DNA of 17,373 nt from an uncultured Prevotellaceae bacterium (GCA_937904375.1 CALDIG010000192.1:1-17373); one strand, 5' to 3'. Shown: positions 6,118 to 13,377, numbered from the stretch's first letter. Notes: a model not told the origin generated them from the sequence alone. Program-made: numbers and translations.

Positions 6118-7941
6118 GTGCGCGACGAGTTGAAGATGAAAATATCGCTGTTGCCTCCCAGTCCAGGTGTGTATCAATACCTGAACCGTGAAGGCACAGT
6201 CATCTATGTGGGCAAGGCCAAGAACCTGAAACGGCGAGTCAGCTCCTACTTCAACCGTGTGCATCCGGTGGTGCGCACCAATCTGCTGGTGCGTAACATC
6301 TGGGACATGAAATATATCGTCGTCAATAGCGAGGAGGAAGCTCTTGACCTTGAGGCAAACCTTATAAAAGAATACCAGCCGCGCTATAACGTGCTGCTCA
6401 AAGACGATAAGTCCTATCCCTGGATTTGTGTGACAAAGGAGCTTTTTCCACGCGTTTTTCTCACCCGTGAAAAGCACACTAAAGGCGCAAAATACTTCGG
6501 ACCGTACCCTAAAGCTGAGGTAGCACACACATTGGTTGACACTCTTAAACAGCTCTACCCTATCCGCACCTGCCGGCATCAGCTCACGCAGGAAAATGTG
6601 GAAAACCGCAAATACAAACTCTGCCTGCAATACCACATCAAGAACTGCGAGGGATGTTGTCAGGGAATTGTTTCACATGAAACATATTCGGGGTATATCG
6701 AAAACATCACCAAAATCCTCAATGGCGACACCAAGCAAGTGAGCGATTTCTTGATGCAGGAAATGATGGCAAGAGCCGAAGAGCTGAAATTTGAGGAGGC
6801 CGAAATCCTGAAACGCAAGTTCCTGTTGCTTGAGAATTATCGTGCGAAATCGGTGATTGTAAACCCCACTATCCACAATGTGGATGTATTCTCGATAGTG
6901 CGTGACGAGGGTGCAGCCTACGTCAATTTTATGCATGTGCGCAACGGGGCGATTGTGCAGAGCATGACGGTGGAGTATAAATTCCAGGATGCGGGGTCGG
7001 ACGAGACTGCCGAGGAGATTCTTTCCACTGCTGTGCGAGATATGCGGGAGCGCTTCAGCGACACCTACAAGCACGACCGTGTGAAGGAAATTTTGGTCAA
7101 TATTGTCCCAGATTTTGAGATTGAGGGCATCGACTATGTGGTGCCGCAGCGGGGCGACAAGCGCAAACTAGTGGCGATTTCGCTGAAAAACGCCGAGCAA
7201 TACCGCACCGAAAAACTCAAGATGATGGAGAAACTAAATCCCGAGCAGCGTGCCACACGCACCCTAACCACCATGATGAAAGACCTGCATCTGAACGAAC
7301 TGCCGCGACACATCGAGTGCTTCGACAACAGCAGCATATCGGGAACCAATGCCGTGGCATCGTGCGTGGTGTTTAGAAACGCTAAGCCATCGAAGAAGGA
7401 CTACCGACATTTCAACATTAAGACAGCCGATGGCTTAGATGATTATGCGCAGATGCGTGAGGTGATAGGGCGGCGCTACACACGACTTCTCAACGAGGGT
7501 GCAGAGTTACCGCAGCTGCTTGTGGTGGACGGCGGAAAAGGCCAGCTTAATGCCGCTGTTGAGGTGCTCGACGAGTTGGGATTGAGGGGCACAATCGCCA
7601 CCATAGGCATCGCCAAGCGACTCGACGAGATATTTTTTCCAAGAGACTCGGTGCCTCTTTACATTGACAAAAATAGCGAGACGTTAAGAGTTATCCAACG
7701 ACTTCGTGACGAGGCTCACCGCTTTGGCATCACGCATCACCGCAACAAGCGCAGTAAGTCGCAAGTGCGCAGCGCCCTCGATGACATCAAGGGAATTGGT
7801 CCTAAAACTCGCGTGGCGTTGCTCAAACATTTCAAGAGCATGAAACGCATCAAGGCGGCTAGCGAGGATGAGATTGCACTCGTCATTGGAGCAGCCAAAG
7901 CTAAGATTGTAATCAATGCACTATTGTCAGTTGAGAGTTGA
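6118..7941 (+). CDS. uvrC: Excinuclease ABC subunit C (UvrC)
   Basis: UvrC makes both incisions around a lesion in UvrABC nucleotide excision repair. Order of domains: GIY-YIG nuclease (GVYQYLNREGTVIYVGKAKNL, residues 17-37) for the 3' cut, four-Cys region (Cys152, Cys169, Cys177, Cys180/181), UVR motif for UvrB contact (about 205-240), RNase-H-like nuclease with ECFDNSSISG (400-409) and VVDGGKGQL (469-477) for the 5' cut, and tandem HhH (DDIKGIGPKT, 555-564). Length 607 is normal. GTG 6118 is the first usable start after an in-frame stop at 6085; ATG 6136 is an alternative. The stop TGA is formed by a MITE insertion; without it the frame would read one further Ser and stop at TAG. A near-parS sequence lies within codons 184-189. 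Confidence 0.96.
   Translation: MRDELKMKISLLPPSPGVYQYLNREGTVIYVGKAKNLKRRVSSYFNRVHPVVRTNLLVRNIWDMKYIVVNSEEEALDLEANLIKEYQPRYNVLLKDDKSYPWICVTKELFPRVFLTREKHTKGAKYFGPYPKAEVAHTLVDTLKQLYPIRTCRHQLTQENVENRKYKLCLQYHIKNCEGCCQGIVSHETYSGYIENITKILNGDTKQVSDFLMQEMMARAEELKFEEAEILKRKFLLLENYRAKSVIVNPTIHNVDVFSIVRDEGAAYVNFMHVRNGAIVQSMTVEYKFQDAGSDETAEEILSTAVRDMRERFSDTYKHDRVKEILVNIVPDFEIEGIDYVVPQRGDKRKLVAISLKNAEQYRTEKLKMMEKLNPEQRATRTLTTMMKDLHLNELPRHIECFDNSSISGTNAVASCVVFRNAKPSKKDYRHFNIKTADGLDDYAQMREVIGRRYTRLLNEGAELPQLLVVDGGKGQLNAAVEVLDELGLRGTIATIGIAKRLDEIFFPRDSVPLYIDKNSETLRVIQRLRDEAHRFGITHHRNKRSKSQVRSALDDIKGIGPKTRVALLKHFKSMKRIKAASEDEIALVIGAAKAKIVINALLSVES
6669..6684. promoter_or_regulatory. Near-parS sequence inside uvrC
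   Basis: TGTTTCACATGAAACA differs from the perfect parS at 5324-5339 only by G to A at the centre (15/16). It is coding (residues VSHET), 1,345 bases from the first site. ParB binding is possible but likely weaker. Confidence 0.5.
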
Positions 7942-8079
7942 ATCCTCTGCAAAAAATAAAAGCACACGAATTAAACGAATTTTAACCTATTTAATGTCTC
8001 CAAAATCAATTTGTTGATGTTGTGTATTTTTGTTGTTTTTGTTTGATTTCACCTAAAAACGACTTTTTAAAGTGGACTC
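7940..8079. mobile_element. MITE-like element, copy 2 (140 bp)
   Basis: The right end is identical in its last ten bases to copy 1 (AAGTGGACTC); the left end GAATCCTCTGCAAAAA is decayed, 12 of 16 matching the inverted right end. A perfect 6-bp direct duplication AGAGTT flanks it (7934-7939 and 8080-8085). Inner blocks are shared with copy 1: AAAAATAAAA then ACGAATTAAAC at the left, and TATTTTTGTTGTTTTTGTTT plus GATTTCA at the right. The insertion point is in the uvrC stop region. It encodes nothing and lacks the hairpin and 66-bp inner segment of copy 1. Confidence 0.83.
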
Positions 8080-8085
8080 AGAGTT

Positions 8086-8346
8086 CATAGTTGGCAGTTT
8101 AGTTAAAAGTAGGGGAATGGTGCATTTTTCTGTTTTTCTGAATCATTTTTTTAACTAGAATTTTTATTGCTTAAATGTTTGGTTTCCAGCATTTTCTATC
8201 ATTATTTTCCATTATAAATAGCTTTTTGATGGCTTTATTTTGAGTTTTTTCTCGCTTTTCGGGTAAATATACGGTTCTCGTGCACTTATTTTGGGTGGTA
8301 TTTTCAAAAAATATCGTCGTTATTTTTTCAATTAAGAAAAAAACGC
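8086..8346. other. AT-rich gap before the glycosyltransferase
   Basis: The stretch is T-rich on the plus strand with no convincing gene. A minus-strand frame at 8171-8428 has low-complexity, Lys/Asn-rich translation and overlaps the glycosyltransferase start, so I treat it as chance. No clear repeat or hairpin is seen. Confidence 0.5.
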
Positions 8347-8354
8347 TATCTTCG
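8347..8354 (+). promoter_or_regulatory. Possible -7 box for the glycosyltransferase gene
   Basis: TATCTTCG is one base off TAnnTTTG, placed 56 bases before the ATG. No good TTG -33 box is seen at the right distance, so this is tentative. Confidence 0.35.
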
Positions 8355-8410
8355 TGGAGAATTTTAAAATAGGGGAGTTGTACTTCTCTCAGACTTAAAA
8401 GCGCATTATC

Positions 8411-9514
8411 ATGATAAATGTTTTCCACATAGTTTCAAACAAAGTGTGGGGTGGGGCAGAGCGATATGCCAGCGACCTGGTGGCTCACATGCGTCATGAC
8501 CCGAATTTCTATGTCGAGGTAGTAAGTGCCAAGCACGACGACATCATCGAACAGTTTCAAAAGATGGATATCCCCGTTTCCATCTTGCCGTTGAAAGGCA
8601 TCAGAGATTTCGATAGTCCCGTTCGTCTTGCTCGTATGCTCAAGAAAGGCAAGAACATTGTGCATGTACACACCTATCGCGACGCACTCACGGCGGTAAT
8701 GGCGCGCATCATCAGCGATAACCCCAACACTAAGGTTGTCTTCACGCCTCATGGTCTGAAACGTCCAACTCTCAACTACGTGTCGAAGAAAATTTACCGC
8801 AGCATCGACCAATACGTCTTTGTGTCGCAGTTTGCCTACGATTACTTCTTGATGCATGCTCCTCGCATCTCTAAGCAGCAGTCTCAGGTCATACCCGAGA
8901 GTGTCCTCAACACCGATACCAGCGCACATGCGCAGGTTCCTAATTTGAGAGGCGAGCTGAAAATGAGCGAAAACCAAGCGCTAATCATGTTCCATAGCCG
9001 TTTATGCCGTGACAAAGGCCTTGACGTGCTGCTTAAGTCATTGACACTCATCGACCGAGATTCCTATAAACTTGTGCTGCTTGGTGATGGGCAGTCAAAA
9101 GCAACGTCGCGCATCAAGAGTTTTATTATTGAGAATAATCTCGTCGAAAATGTAAAGCTACTTGGTTTCCAGCGTAATGTGCATGAGTATCTTAAGCAAT
9201 GCGATTTCGGGGTGCAGCCGTCAACTATTGCCGAGGTGCAGGGTATAAGCAACCTTGAGTACATGAAGCATGGCAAACCAATCATAACTACCAACAACGG
9301 AGCCCAGCCCGAGTACGTCGTTGATAAAGAAAACGGCCTACTGGTGAAACCCAATAATCCCGAGCAGCTCGCTGATGCAATAAAACTGCTGTGCAGCGAT
9401 ATGGAACTGAGACTTAAACTCGGCAAACAAGCCAAACTAGATTTTGAGACAAAACTCAATTACGAAACCTTCTACAATAAAATCACAACCTTATATAACA
9501 GTTTGTTTGATTGA
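8411..9514 (+). CDS. Glycosyltransferase, GT4-like (GT-B fold)
   Basis: The 367-residue protein has the two-domain GT-B layout. The N-terminal acceptor domain has WGGAERYASDLV (13-24), VHVHTYRD (84-91) and FTPHG (111-115). The C-terminal nucleotide-sugar domain has HSRLCRDKGLDVLLKS (195-210), LLGDG (223-227) and the retaining-enzyme E-x7-E motif with Glu275 and Glu283 in AEVQGISNLEYMKHGKPII. This is typical of GT4 enzymes that build lipopolysaccharide, capsule or other surface glycans on the cytoplasmic membrane face. There is no signal peptide or membrane segment. It is not in a polysaccharide gene cluster: uvrC and a MITE lie upstream, and rimO faces it convergently 33 bases downstream. Donor and acceptor cannot be told from sequence. 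Confidence 0.88.
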   Translation: MINVFHIVSNKVWGGAERYASDLVAHMRHDPNFYVEVVSAKHDDIIEQFQKMDIPVSILPLKGIRDFDSPVRLARMLKKGKNIVHVHTYRDALTAVMARIISDNPNTKVVFTPHGLKRPTLNYVSKKIYRSIDQYVFVSQFAYDYFLMHAPRISKQQSQVIPESVLNTDTSAHAQVPNLRGELKMSENQALIMFHSRLCRDKGLDVLLKSLTLIDRDSYKLVLLGDGQSKATSRIKSFIIENNLVENVKLLGFQRNVHEYLKQCDFGVQPSTIAEVQGISNLEYMKHGKPIITTNNGAQPEYVVDKENGLLVKPNNPEQLADAIKLLCSDMELRLKLGKQAKLDFETKLNYETFYNKITTLYNSLFD

Positions 9515-9547
9515 CAAATAGAGTGGGGGAGTGCTGTTGTGACACAG

Positions 9548-10843
9548 TTAATCTACTGTGGCGAGCAGCTCAAAGGGTAGTGCATTGGTGATTTTTGCGT
9601 TGTAGAAGTTGCCGGGTGTGAGTGGAGTGGTTTTGGTGATGAGGACTTCAGGGTCTACTTCGGGGGAGTCGTACTGTGTGCGACCCACATAGTATTCCTC
9701 TTCCTCGCGGTCGATGATGACTCTTTGCACAGTTCCCACTTTGCTCTCTTGAATTTCCATCGAGATGTCTTCTTGCAGAGCCATAAGGGCCTCAAGGCGA
9801 GCTTGTTTCACTTCTTGTGGGATGTCATCTTCGAGATTTTGTGCCGCCCATGTGCCGGCTTCCTCGCTGTAGGCGAAGGCTCCCATGCGCTCGAAGCGTG
9901 CCTCGCGCACGAAGTCCATCAATTCGTCAAATTCCCTGTCGCCCTCGCCCGGAAATCCCACCATGAGGGTGGTGCGCAAGTGCAGTCCCGGCACCTCATG
10001 GCGCATGCGCTCAATGAGTCGCAGCGTGTTGTCGCGGGTGATGTGTCGTCGCATATTGGTGAGCACCTTGTCGCTGATGTGCTGGAGGGCGATGTCGAGG
10101 TAGTTGCACACGTTGGGGTGCTGCGCCATCACTGGCAGGATGTCCCACGGGAACTGGGTGGGGTAGGCGTAGTGCAGCCTAATCCACTCCACGCCCTCGA
10201 TGGCCGCCATGTGCTCCACCAGACTGGGAAGCATCATCTTGCCGTAGAGGTCCATGCCGTAGCTCGACAGGTCTTGCGCAATGACGTTAAACTCCTTCAC
10301 GCCACGGCTCACGAGATTGCGTGTCTCGTCGAGCAGCAGCTCCATAGGCACGCTCTTGTGGCGGCCCGTGATGAGCGGAATGGCGCAGAAGGCGCAGAAG
10401 CGGTTGCAGCCCTCCGAGATTTTCATGTAGGCGTAGTGGGGTGGGGTGGTGAGGATGCGGTCGCTGGCGAGGTCGTCGCGGTAGCTCTTGCCGAGATCGG
10501 CAAGAATCTGTTTCCAGTTGAACTTGCCGTAGAAGCAGTCCACCTCGGGGAGTTCCTCGGTGAGTTCGGCAAGAAATCGCTCGCTGAGGCACCCCATGAC
10601 AATGAGTTTCCTGATGCGTCCCTGACGCTTCGCCTCGCCCAGCTCGAGGATGGTGTTGATTGACTCCTCTTGCGCGTCGGCTATGAAGCCGCAGGTGTTG
10701 ACCACCACAATCTCGCCGTCGATGTGGCTGGGGTTGTGCTCCACAGTGTAGCCGGCGGCATGCAGCTGACGAATCAGGTGCTCCGAATCCACGAGATTCT
10801 TAGAGCACCCAAGGGAGATTATGTCAATCTTGTTGCGTCTCAA
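9548..10843 (-). CDS. rimO: Ribosomal protein S12 methylthiotransferase RimO
   Basis: RimO is a radical-SAM enzyme with two 4Fe-4S clusters that methylthiolates the conserved Asp of ribosomal protein S12. The N-terminal UPF0004 domain carries cluster ligands Cys13 (LGCSKNLVDS), Cys51 (NTCGF) and Cys85 (MGCLSERF). The radical-SAM motif CNRFCAFC (Cys146, Cys150, Cys153) follows, with GRHKSVP right after it. The C-terminal TRAM domain (about 365-431) binds substrate. At 431 residues it is full length. The start is TTG at 10843: no in-frame ATG lies close upstream, and MRRNKIDIISLGCSKN matches the usual family beginning. It lies 79 bases downstream of ftsY on the same strand and is probably co-transcribed, and it converges on the glycosyltransferase gene. 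A weak 6-bp hairpin (CACAGT/ACTGTG, 9543-9560) spans its stop codon. Confidence 0.96.
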   Translation of the reverse strand: MRRNKIDIISLGCSKNLVDSEHLIRQLHAAGYTVEHNPSHIDGEIVVVNTCGFIADAQEESINTILELGEAKRQGRIRKLIVMGCLSERFLAELTEELPEVDCFYGKFNWKQILADLGKSYRDDLASDRILTTPPHYAYMKISEGCNRFCAFCAIPLITGRHKSVPMELLLDETRNLVSRGVKEFNVIAQDLSSYGMDLYGKMMLPSLVEHMAAIEGVEWIRLHYAYPTQFPWDILPVMAQHPNVCNYLDIALQHISDKVLTNMRRHITRDNTLRLIERMRHEVPGLHLRTTLMVGFPGEGDREFDELMDFVREARFERMGAFAYSEEAGTWAAQNLEDDIPQEVKQARLEALMALQEDISMEIQESKVGTVQRVIIDREEEEYYVGRTQYDSPEVDPEVLITKTTPLTPGNFYNAKITNALPFELLATVD

Positions 10844-10854
10844 GGAAATAACTA

Positions 10855-10886
10855 TCGAGCAGTCGAATAGTCGAGTAATCGAGAAC
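10855..10886. repeat. 8-bp degenerate tandem repeat, four TCGA-cored units
   Basis: TCGAGCAG, TCGAATAG, TCGAGTAA and TCGAGAAC follow without a gap in the ftsY-rimO spacer, just upstream of the rimO TTG start. The invariant core TCGA is self-complementary. Confidence 0.75.
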
Positions 10887-10922
10887 TCTAATACAATATT
10901 AATTACAAAAAATAATTCACTG

Positions 10923-11876
10923 TTACTTTCCGAAGAGGGATTTCACGAATTCTTCTTTTCGGAAGATTTGGAGGTCTTGCATGCGCTCGCCCAGGCCTAT
11001 GTATTTCACAGGAATCTGGAACTGGTCGCTGATGCCTATCACCACGCCGCCTTTGGCGGTGCCGTCGAGCTTGGTGACTGCTAGGGCGTTGACCTCGGTG
11101 GCGGCGACAAACTGCTTAGCCTGCTCAAAGGCGTTTTGGCCTGTGGAGCCGTCTAGCACGAGCAGCACCTCGTTGGGAGCGTCGGGCAGCACCTTCTTCA
11201 TGGTGTTCTTGATTTTGGTGAGCTGGTTCATCAGACCCACGTTGTTGTGCAAGCGTCCAGCGGTGTCGATTATCACCACGTCGGCGTTCTGCGCCTTGGC
11301 GCTCGCCACGGTGTCGTAGGCGACTGATGCCGGGTCGGTACCCATCTTGTGCTTGATGACTGGCACACCCACACGCTCTCCCCAAATCTCAAGTTGCTCG
11401 TCGGCAGCGGCACGGTAGGTGTCGGCGGCGCCTAGCACCACCTTGTTGCCCGCTTGGGTGAACTGGTAGGCGAGTTTGCCTATGGTCGTGGTCTTACCCA
11501 CGCCGTTCACTCCCACCACCATGATGACGTAGGGTTTCTTGTCGTCATCGACGGTGAAGTCTTCGCGGTTGGCGTTGTCGTTATCGGCGAGCAGCTGTGT
11601 TATTTCCTCGCACAGCATGTCGTTAAGCTCGTTGGTTGTGGCATACTTGTCGCGCGCCACCCGCTCCTGAATGCGGTCGAGGATTTTCAGTGTGGTGTTG
11701 ACTCCCACATCGCTGGTGATGAACACCTCCTCGAGGTTGTCGAGCACGTCGTCGTCAATCTTCGACTTGCCCGCCACCGCTTTCTTGAGTTTTGAGAACA
11801 GCCCTTCCTTGGTCTTGTTCAAGCCATTGTCAAGAGTCTCTTTCTTCTCTTTGTTGAAAAATTTGAAAAAAGCCAT
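10923..11876 (-). CDS. ftsY: Signal recognition particle receptor FtsY
   Basis: FtsY is the SRP-receptor GTPase that docks ribosome-SRP complexes at the Sec translocon on the inner membrane face. The short N-terminal part (1-20, FFKFFNKEKKE) could be the membrane-binding helix; the long acidic A domain of Escherichia coli is absent, as in many phyla. The four-helix N domain spans about 25-105. The G domain has Walker A GVNGVGKTTT (122-131), DTYRAAADEQL (152-162), DTAGR (204-208) and TKLDGTAKGG (268-277). 317 residues is usual for a short FtsY. ATG 11876 begins MAFFKFF, the typical family start. rimO follows in the same direction. Confidence 0.97.
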   Translation of the reverse strand: MAFFKFFNKEKKETLDNGLNKTKEGLFSKLKKAVAGKSKIDDDVLDNLEEVFITSDVGVNTTLKILDRIQERVARDKYATTNELNDMLCEEITQLLADNDNANREDFTVDDDKKPYVIMVVGVNGVGKTTTIGKLAYQFTQAGNKVVLGAADTYRAAADEQLEIWGERVGVPVIKHKMGTDPASVAYDTVASAKAQNADVVIIDTAGRLHNNVGLMNQLTKIKNTMKKVLPDAPNEVLLVLDGSTGQNAFEQAKQFVAATEVNALAVTKLDGTAKGGVVIGISDQFQIPVKYIGLGERMQDLQIFRKEEFVKSLFGK

Positions 11877-11888
11877 TATGTAAGTGTA

Positions 11889-11913
11889 AAGTGTTAAATT
11901 TTAAGTGTTAAAT
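11889..11913. repeat. 11-bp direct repeat upstream of ftsY
   Basis: AAGTGTTAAAT occurs at 11889-11899 and 11903-11913 (14-bp period), just upstream of the ftsY start codon on its minus strand. Confidence 0.6.
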
Positions 11914-11928
11914 GAGGAGGGTGTTGAA

Positions 11929-11998
11929 AAACTCCCACAAAATAAAAAACTACGGATTAATCTGATTTTTCTGATTATTTATTCAACTGATTCTCAAG
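11929..11998. repeat. Sequence related to the interior of the MITE-like element
   Basis: AAAATAAAAAAC followed by TACGGATTAATCTGATTTT closely resembles the left interior of copy 1 (AAAATAAAAAAC, AACGAATTAAACTAATTTT). The GAGTCCACTT end repeats and a target duplication are not recognisable. It may be a decayed relative or just a shared dispersed motif. Confidence 0.35.
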
Positions 11999-12061
11999 AA
12001 ACTGTATTTTATGTTTTGCAACAGCCTCTATAGGGGACGTTCCCCGATCCTCGATCTTCGA

Positions 12062-12544
12062 TTAGGGATAAACCAGGTTTTGTGGCTGGATGTTGTTGAG
12101 GATTTCCACGAGGAATTTGCGGGCTTCCCATTTTGCCATGGGGAGGTTGTTGAGCATGTAGTTGCCGCATTCCATGGCACTGCAGCCAGGAATCTCGCTC
12201 TCGTCGTAGTTGGCGATAAAGGCGAACAACTCCCTTATTAGCGGCACGATGTCGCTCGACTCGAGGTCGCCTTGCAGCAGCAGGTAGTTGCCTGTGCAGC
12301 ATCCCATAGGTCCCCAATACACCACCTTGCTGCCCCACTCGGGGTGGTTGCGCAGCCAGGTAGCGGCGAGGTGCTCGATGGTGTGGAGGGCGCTTTGGCT
12401 CACCGCTGGCTCGCGGTTAGGCAGCTTCATGCGAATGTCGAAGGTGGTGATAGTTCCCCCGCCCTCTATCTTGTCTTTGCGCGACACATAAATGCCTCGC
12501 AAGAGCTTGGTGTGGTCGATAGTGAAACTTGCTATTTTTTCCAT
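12062..12544 (-). CDS. luxS: S-ribosylhomocysteine lyase LuxS
   Basis: LuxS cleaves S-ribosylhomocysteine into homocysteine and DPD, the precursor of autoinducer-2. The metal site is complete: HTIEH (His54, His58, with catalytic Glu57) and Cys126 in ECGNY. The catalytic Cys is Cys82 in GPMGCCTGNYLLL. In family members I recall, the residue after this Cys is usually Arg (GCRTG); here it is Cys83. 160 residues is standard. The gene starts 13 bases after the mtnN stop on the same strand, and MtnN makes its substrate, so the two form an operon read from the promoter before mtnN. Confidence 0.96.
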   Translation of the reverse strand: MEKIASFTIDHTKLLRGIYVSRKDKIEGGGTITTFDIRMKLPNREPAVSQSALHTIEHLAATWLRNHPEWGSKVVYWGPMGCCTGNYLLLQGDLESSDIVPLIRELFAFIANYDESEIPGCSAMECGNYMLNNLPMAKWEARKFLVEILNNIQPQNLVYP

Positions 12545-12557
12545 AGTGTGAATGTTG

Positions 12558-13247
12558 TTAATCTAATTTTTGCAGCAGCTCTTTTACCACAGCGAGGGTG
12601 TGGGCAGGAGCATCAACCCAGAAGTCGCTGTACTGCTGGCTGTTGTCGTTGCTGGCGCCTGGCGAGTCGCTGATGATGCGCATACTCACAAACGGCGTGT
12701 TCCTCACGTGGCAGGTGTGGGCTATGGCGCCACTCTCCATATCTACCGCGAGGGCTTGTGGGAAGTGGCTGATAATAGTGTTGAGGTCGTCGATATTGTC
12801 GATGAACTGGTCACCGCTCACAATAAGGCCGCAATGCACATGGGGGTCGTCATGGATTTTCTCTATCACGCTGGCGGCGCCGTCGAAGTAGAGCGGCAAG
12901 CCCTGCATCTGGCCGTAGCTCACGGTGTCGTCAAATCCTCCGCACCACACGTCGTGGTAGCACACCTGGCTGCCCACCACGAGGTCCATGATGCTCACAC
13001 TCTTATTGGCCCCTCCAGCAACTCCGGTGTTGATGATGAGTTGTGGGTTATAGTTGTCGATCATGGTCACCGTTCCGATGGCGGCGTTCACCTTTCCCAC
13101 GCCACACTGCATAGCGGCAATCCTATGGTTTCCTATTGAGCCACAATAGAATGTGATGCCGTTTTTCTCAACAACTCTCAGGTTCTCAAGTTGTGGTTTA
13201 AGCAACTCGAGTTCTTTTTTTAATGCTACAATAATTCCTATTCTCAT
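12558..13247 (-). CDS. mtnN: 5'-methylthioadenosine/S-adenosylhomocysteine nucleosidase (MtnN/Pfs)
   Basis: MtnN hydrolyses S-adenosylhomocysteine and methylthioadenosine to adenine plus the ribosyl thioether. This relieves product inhibition of methyltransferases and supplies LuxS. Catalytic residues expected in the family are visible: Glu12 (ALKKELELL), Glu171 in VDMESGAIAH and Asp194 in RIISDSPG. The NTGVAGG turn (73-79) is also typical. 229 residues is normal. Adenine released here could be recycled by the apt product encoded upstream in the window. It is the first gene of mtnN-luxS, with its own promoter 21 bases before the ATG. Confidence 0.96.
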   Translation of the reverse strand: MRIGIIVALKKELELLKPQLENLRVVEKNGITFYCGSIGNHRIAAMQCGVGKVNAAIGTVTMIDNYNPQLIINTGVAGGANKSVSIMDLVVGSQVCYHDVWCGGFDDTVSYGQMQGLPLYFDGAASVIEKIHDDPHVHCGLIVSGDQFIDNIDDLNTIISHFPQALAVDMESGAIAHTCHVRNTPFVSMRIISDSPGASNDNSQQYSDFWVDAPAHTLAVVKELLQKLD

Positions 13248-13267
13248 AACTTTATGCTTTTAAAGCA

Positions 13268-13298
13268 CAAAGTTAAGACAAAAAAATGATAATGGCAA
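13268..13298 (-). promoter_or_regulatory. Promoter of mtnN-luxS
   Basis: On the minus strand TTG (13296-13298) and TAACTTTG (13268-13275) are 20 bases apart, matching the Bacteroidota consensus. The -33 element lies inside the terminator hairpin of the upstream two-component operon. Confidence 0.75.
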
Positions 13299-13320
13299 CT
13301 TTTTTGCCATTATCATTTTT
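13282..13320 (-). terminator. Strong intrinsic terminator of the two-component operon
   Basis: Arms 13282-13298 and 13304-13320 form a perfect 17-bp stem with a 5-base loop. On the minus strand a run of seven T follows, 58 bases after the response-regulator stop. The other strand has five T, so it could also work in reverse. Confidence 0.88.
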
Positions 13321-13377
13321 GGATCTTTTAATTAACAAGCTGACGCATGCACTACACAACACGGCCGATACCCCACT

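Noticed and set aside
8171..8428. Minus-strand frame of 85 codons before the glycosyltransferase
   Set aside because: AT-rich, low-complexity translation that overlaps the glycosyltransferase start and its likely promoter.
9543..9560. Terminator between the glycosyltransferase and rimO
   Set aside because: The CACAGT/ACTGTG stem is only 6 bp, overlaps the rimO stop codon and has no T-run on either side.
9725..10663. Long plus-strand frame (312 codons) opposite rimO
   Set aside because: It is the antisense shadow of rimO, whose motifs are complete; the translation is His/Val/Ala-rich with no family features.
12018..12040. Terminator after luxS
   Set aside because: The GGGGA/TCCCC stem near 12030 is short and is not followed by a U-run on the minus strand.
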